NCBI GenBank assembly: GCA_027077185.1
Contig: JALTGJ010000379.1
Location: 1-7,511, forward strand
Direction: 5' to 3'
DNA: 7,511 nucleotides
Source of the DNA: Spirochaetales bacterium
Lineage (GTDB): Bacteria; Spirochaetota; Spirochaetia; B11-G9
Made by a program: the position numbers and the translations under genes. How positions within the stretch are numbered: the stretch's first letter is position 1; each line of letters starts with the position of its first letter. The notes beneath the pieces are model-generated. The model saw only the letters and a list, made by a program, of their open reading frames with translations. It had not been told where the DNA came from and ran no database searches. Positions 5,939-7,511 of the stretch are shown piece after piece.

Positions 5939-6439
5939 TTACAAATCCGTTAATGCTATTTTTATGGAGAGGTCTGGAGGTTCAACTATATCAAATAGTT
6001 TTCGCCGGATATACCATAAAGCACCATATTGATATTCTTCAGGAGTTTCTACCATTTCTGCTTTTACTGGATTATTGCAAATATATCTAAAAGTAGCTAA
6101 AAGCTGCTGGAAATTATCTATAATTTTACTTTTAAAACGATCATACCAGACATGACCCTTTAAATTGTAATATTTATTATAACATTTAGCAAAAACACTG
6201 AGTATCCATTGCATAATTTTTGATAGATTTTCATCTTTTCCGGGTCTTATTAACAGGTGAATGTGGTTGTCCATAAGTACGTAGTTTTTAAGCTTAAAAG
6301 AGTACTTCATTTTTGCTCTTTTTACTGTATGCATGAACATCTCTTTTATTATTTGGGGTTCGAGAGCAAACTCTCCACGATTAATTTTTGCAGTTACATG
6401 GTAATCTGCACCTATTTGTAAATATCTTGTCTTTCTCAT
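5939..6439 (-). CDS. REP-associated tyrosine transposase (Y1/HUH family, RAYT)
   Basis: A 166-residue single-domain Y1 transposase related to IS200/IS605 TnpA, the domesticated-type group that acts on REP palindromes by single-strand cleavage. Seen directly: YHVTAK (13-18), the HUH motif VLMDNHIHLLIRPG (54-67) with H59 and H61 as metal ligands, candidate nucleophile tyrosines in YNKYYN (87-92; Y87, Y90 or Y91), the family signature HVWYDRFKSKII (96-107) and YICNNPVKAEMVETPEEYQY (119-138). Length is normal, with no frameshift or stop. The open frame reaches upstream to 6667, but that extension is antisense to the glycine-rich remnant and crosses the tandem repeats, so I start at the ATG at 6437-6439. 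No good Shine-Dalgarno precedes it; the ATG sits inside an 8-bp inverted repeat. No accessory tnpB or IS ends are seen, which fits a RAYT rather than an IS. Confidence 0.92.
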   Translation of the reverse strand: MRKTRYLQIGADYHVTAKINRGEFALEPQIIKEMFMHTVKRAKMKYSFKLKNYVLMDNHIHLLIRPGKDENLSKIMQWILSVFAKCYNKYYNLKGHVWYDRFKSKIIDNFQQLLATFRYICNNPVKAEMVETPEEYQYGALWYIRRKLFDIVEPPDLSIKIALTDL

Positions 6440-6456
6440 ATATAGTAGTATGAGAA
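6433..6456. repeat. Palindrome over the transposase start codon
   Basis: TTCTCATA (6433-6440) and TATGAGAA (6449-6456) are a perfect 8-bp inverted repeat with an 8-nt loop. The transposase ATG is in one arm. In mRNA it would hide the start codon; in DNA it could be a binding or cleavage site for the transposase. Both roles are inference. Confidence 0.55.
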
Positions 6457-6482
6457 AAATCCTTATTTTGCTTTTAAAATCT

Positions 6483-6546
6483 GGAATTATTTTTATTCCT
6501 CCGTCCCCCTTTCCGGAATTATTTTTATTCCTCCGTCCCCCTTTCC
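6483..6546. repeat. Right-hand transposase-flanking repeat: 32-nt perfect tandem duplication with CCTCCGTCCCC
   Basis: A 32-nt unit starting GGAATTATTTTTATTCC and continuing TCCGTCCCCCTTTCC is present twice without mismatch (6483-6514, 6515-6546). GGAAT/ATTCC at its start form a small inverted repeat. CCTCCGTCCCC occurs at 6498-6508 and 6530-6540, the same motif and orientation as at 5659-5669. The block ends exactly where the glycine-rich coding sequence begins. Confidence 0.85.
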
Positions 6547-6879
6547 CATATTGGAGGCTCTGGAGGAACAGGGCAAGCAGGGGGCGCTGGAGGAAGTGGT
6601 GCCGAAGCCACTGTAACAGGGGCTGGCAATAATTATGGAGGTGCATCTTCTCAGGATGATGGATCAAATGGTGGTCGTGGCGGTGATGGTGGAAACGGTG
6701 GGAATGGTGGCCATGGAGGTGGCGGTTCTGGAGGATCTTCTATAGGAATAGTTATTGCGGGTGGTTCTTTAGTATACCAGACCAATAATACCTTTACACT
6801 GGGCAACTTTGGTACAGGTGGTAGTTCTTCTGGTAATATTGGTCCTGATGGTCAAAGTCTTGGTATATATACACCCTAA
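6547..6879 (+). pseudogene. C-terminal remnant of a glycine-rich protein, 5' end missing
   Basis: Reading from CAT at 6547 gives 110 codons to the TAA at 6877-6879. The product opens HIGGSGGTGQAGGAGGSG, continues with GGRGGDGGNGGNGGHGGGGS, and ends with a less repetitive tail containing SSIGIVIAGGSLVYQTNN, FTLGNFGTGGSS and SLGIYTP. The frame is open back to 6478 through the tandem repeats, but there is no start codon and no ribosome binding site. The glycine repeats and the beta-like tail suggest a secreted or surface protein, but without its N-terminus no export signal can be seen. No matching upstream part is found to the left of the transposase region, so the remnant appears truncated by insertion or deletion at the repeat edge. 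I do not recognise the family. Confidence 0.7.
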
Positions 6880-6935
6880 GAAATATTTATCTATTCTACT
6901 TAATAATGTCCATAACGAGTTTTTCTATGCCTTGA

Positions 6936-7094
6936 CAAACATCTTTCTATTACCATCTATTTAGAAATATAAGTTCCGGTTCTGGTTCAGAATCCTCAAA
7001 CTACGAACAGTATGAAAGCGACAAGTCTATTGAAACTGCCTTGAATTTAAAAAAACTTGGCATATCTGTTGAAATAACAACCGAAGCAACATGA
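6936..7094 (+). pseudogene. Start-less coding scrap, unknown protein
   Basis: A frame open from 6936 to the TGA at 7092-7094 reads like protein from about 6972: SSGSGSESSNYEQYESDKSI then ETALNLKKLGISVEITTEAT. The composition (Ser/Glu-rich linker, then an amphipathic helix and a short strand) looks coding, but no ATG or GTG start with a ribosome binding site precedes it. It is in a different frame from the glycine-rich remnant and separated from it by about 55 nt. It is probably the C-terminal end of a second decayed gene, but it could be chance. Confidence 0.35.
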
Positions 7095-7151
7095 TTGTCA
7101 AAAACAGAAATTGAAAATTAATATAGATTGAATTTAAATTGAGAAATAATT

Positions 7152-7511
7152 TTATGTTTTCCTGGCCAGCACAACCATAACATCACCAAAACCAATTTTT
7201 TTTGCAAGATAGTCAATTGGTCGCTTAATTATCCCCGGGACAAGTCCTGCAGCAACCCCCCCCCAGGTTCCTGTTTTAGTAATACTAAAGCCCTGCTTCT
7301 TAATCATTGCCGAAAGAGTTGATACGGAAAAAAGAAACATATGATCAGCAATTGCAGACCGCCAGTTTTTACCAAATATCATAGCCTGAAAACTTGCTGC
7401 ATTCGGAGTGGTAGTTATAAAATATCCACCGGGTTTTAATATTCTGTAAACTTCTTCCACATAACCGGAAGGACTGGTCAGGTGTTCGATTAAATGAGAA
7501 GAGTGTATAAC
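7152..7511 (-). CDS. SAM-dependent methyltransferase (class I), C-terminal part; enters from the right edge
   Basis: The frame is open to the last base of the window and 119 residues are visible, ending at the TAA at 7152-7154. The segment starts VIHSSHLIEHLTSPSGYVEE and continues VYRILKPGGYFITTTPNAAS, which is the post-motif region of Methyltransf_11/23-type class I enzymes: an acidic loop ending H-x-x-EHL, then helix L-x-x-V-x-R-I-LKPGG and the strand F-TTPN. It then has DHMFLFSVSTLSAMIKKQGF, the usual H-x-x-F-S-x-x-T-L helix before a C-terminal strand. The SAM-binding GxGxG motif lies outside the window. The substrate cannot be told. A GTG at 7458-7460 is an internal valine codon, not the start. 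No terminator is evident after the stop. Confidence 0.85.
   Translation of the reverse strand, partial: VIHSSHLIEHLTSPSGYVEEVYRILKPGGYFITTTPNAASFQAMIFGKNWRSAIADHMFLFSVSTLSAMIKKQGFSITKTGTWGGVAAGLVPGIIKRPIDYLAKKIGFGDVMVVLARKT

Noticed and set aside
6450..6632. 60-residue plus-strand ORF rich in Arg/Trp/Phe
   Set aside because: It reads the tandem repeats and the glycine-rich sequence in the wrong frame; the composition is typical of an out-of-frame shadow.
6440..6667. In-frame 76-residue N-terminal extension of the transposase
   Set aside because: It is the antisense of the glycine-rich coding sequence and of the 32-nt tandem repeats, has no ribosome binding site, and the Y1 domain is complete from the ATG at 6439.
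6932..6960. Promoter-like TTGACA at 6932-6937 before the coding scrap
   Set aside because: The -10 candidates (ATCTAT, TCTATT) match poorly and there is no start codon downstream to be expressed.

Overview
The window is AT-rich bacterial chromosome. Spirochaetes (Treponema/Spirochaeta-like) are the best guess, at moderate confidence. The reasons are a division/cell-wall cluster that runs mraZ-rsmH-ftsL-murF with no ftsI or murE between ftsL and murF, an RsmH with an unusual active-site loop, and a DUF4912 gene placed directly before a GH57 glucan-branching-type gene. Assignment to a genus would need a database search.

Layout. Positions 1-2311 (minus strand) hold the start of the cell-wall/division cluster, read right to left: mraZ, rsmH, ftsL and a murF cut by the window edge. 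The genes are 25 and 3 nt apart and then overlap by 8 nt, so they look like one operon. In front of mraZ is a promoter followed by 10-nt-phased GTGGG boxes that look like the MraZ autoregulatory operator. Positions 2312-2523 form a divergent promoter region. To its right, on the plus strand, is an orphan 80-residue gene. That gene converges on the GH57 gene, and both stop codons lie inside copies of an AATAGGGGCG repeat.

Positions 2827-5205 (minus strand) hold a two-gene unit: a DUF4912 protein with a Rho-N/SAP-like N-terminus, then a complete GH57 (DUF1957-type) 1,4-alpha-glucan branching enzyme homologue, which points to glycogen or storage glucan metabolism.

Positions 5206-7151 are accessory and repeat-rich. 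They contain a 12-bp inverted repeat overlapping the region upstream of the DUF4912 gene, a 56-nt near-perfect hairpin related to the repeat at 2761-2832, smaller palindromes, a 24-nt tandem duplication, and a REP-associated tyrosine (Y1/HUH) transposase gene. Both sides of the transposase gene carry the motif GGGGACGGAGG (minus strand) in the same orientation. Immediately beyond the right-hand repeats lies the start-less C-terminal part of a glycine-rich protein, and then a second start-less coding scrap, so this looks like a site of past insertion and gene decay.

Positions 7152-7511 (minus strand) are the C-terminal part of a SAM-dependent methyltransferase that enters from the right edge. 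No rRNA, tRNA, CRISPR array or defence system was recognised.
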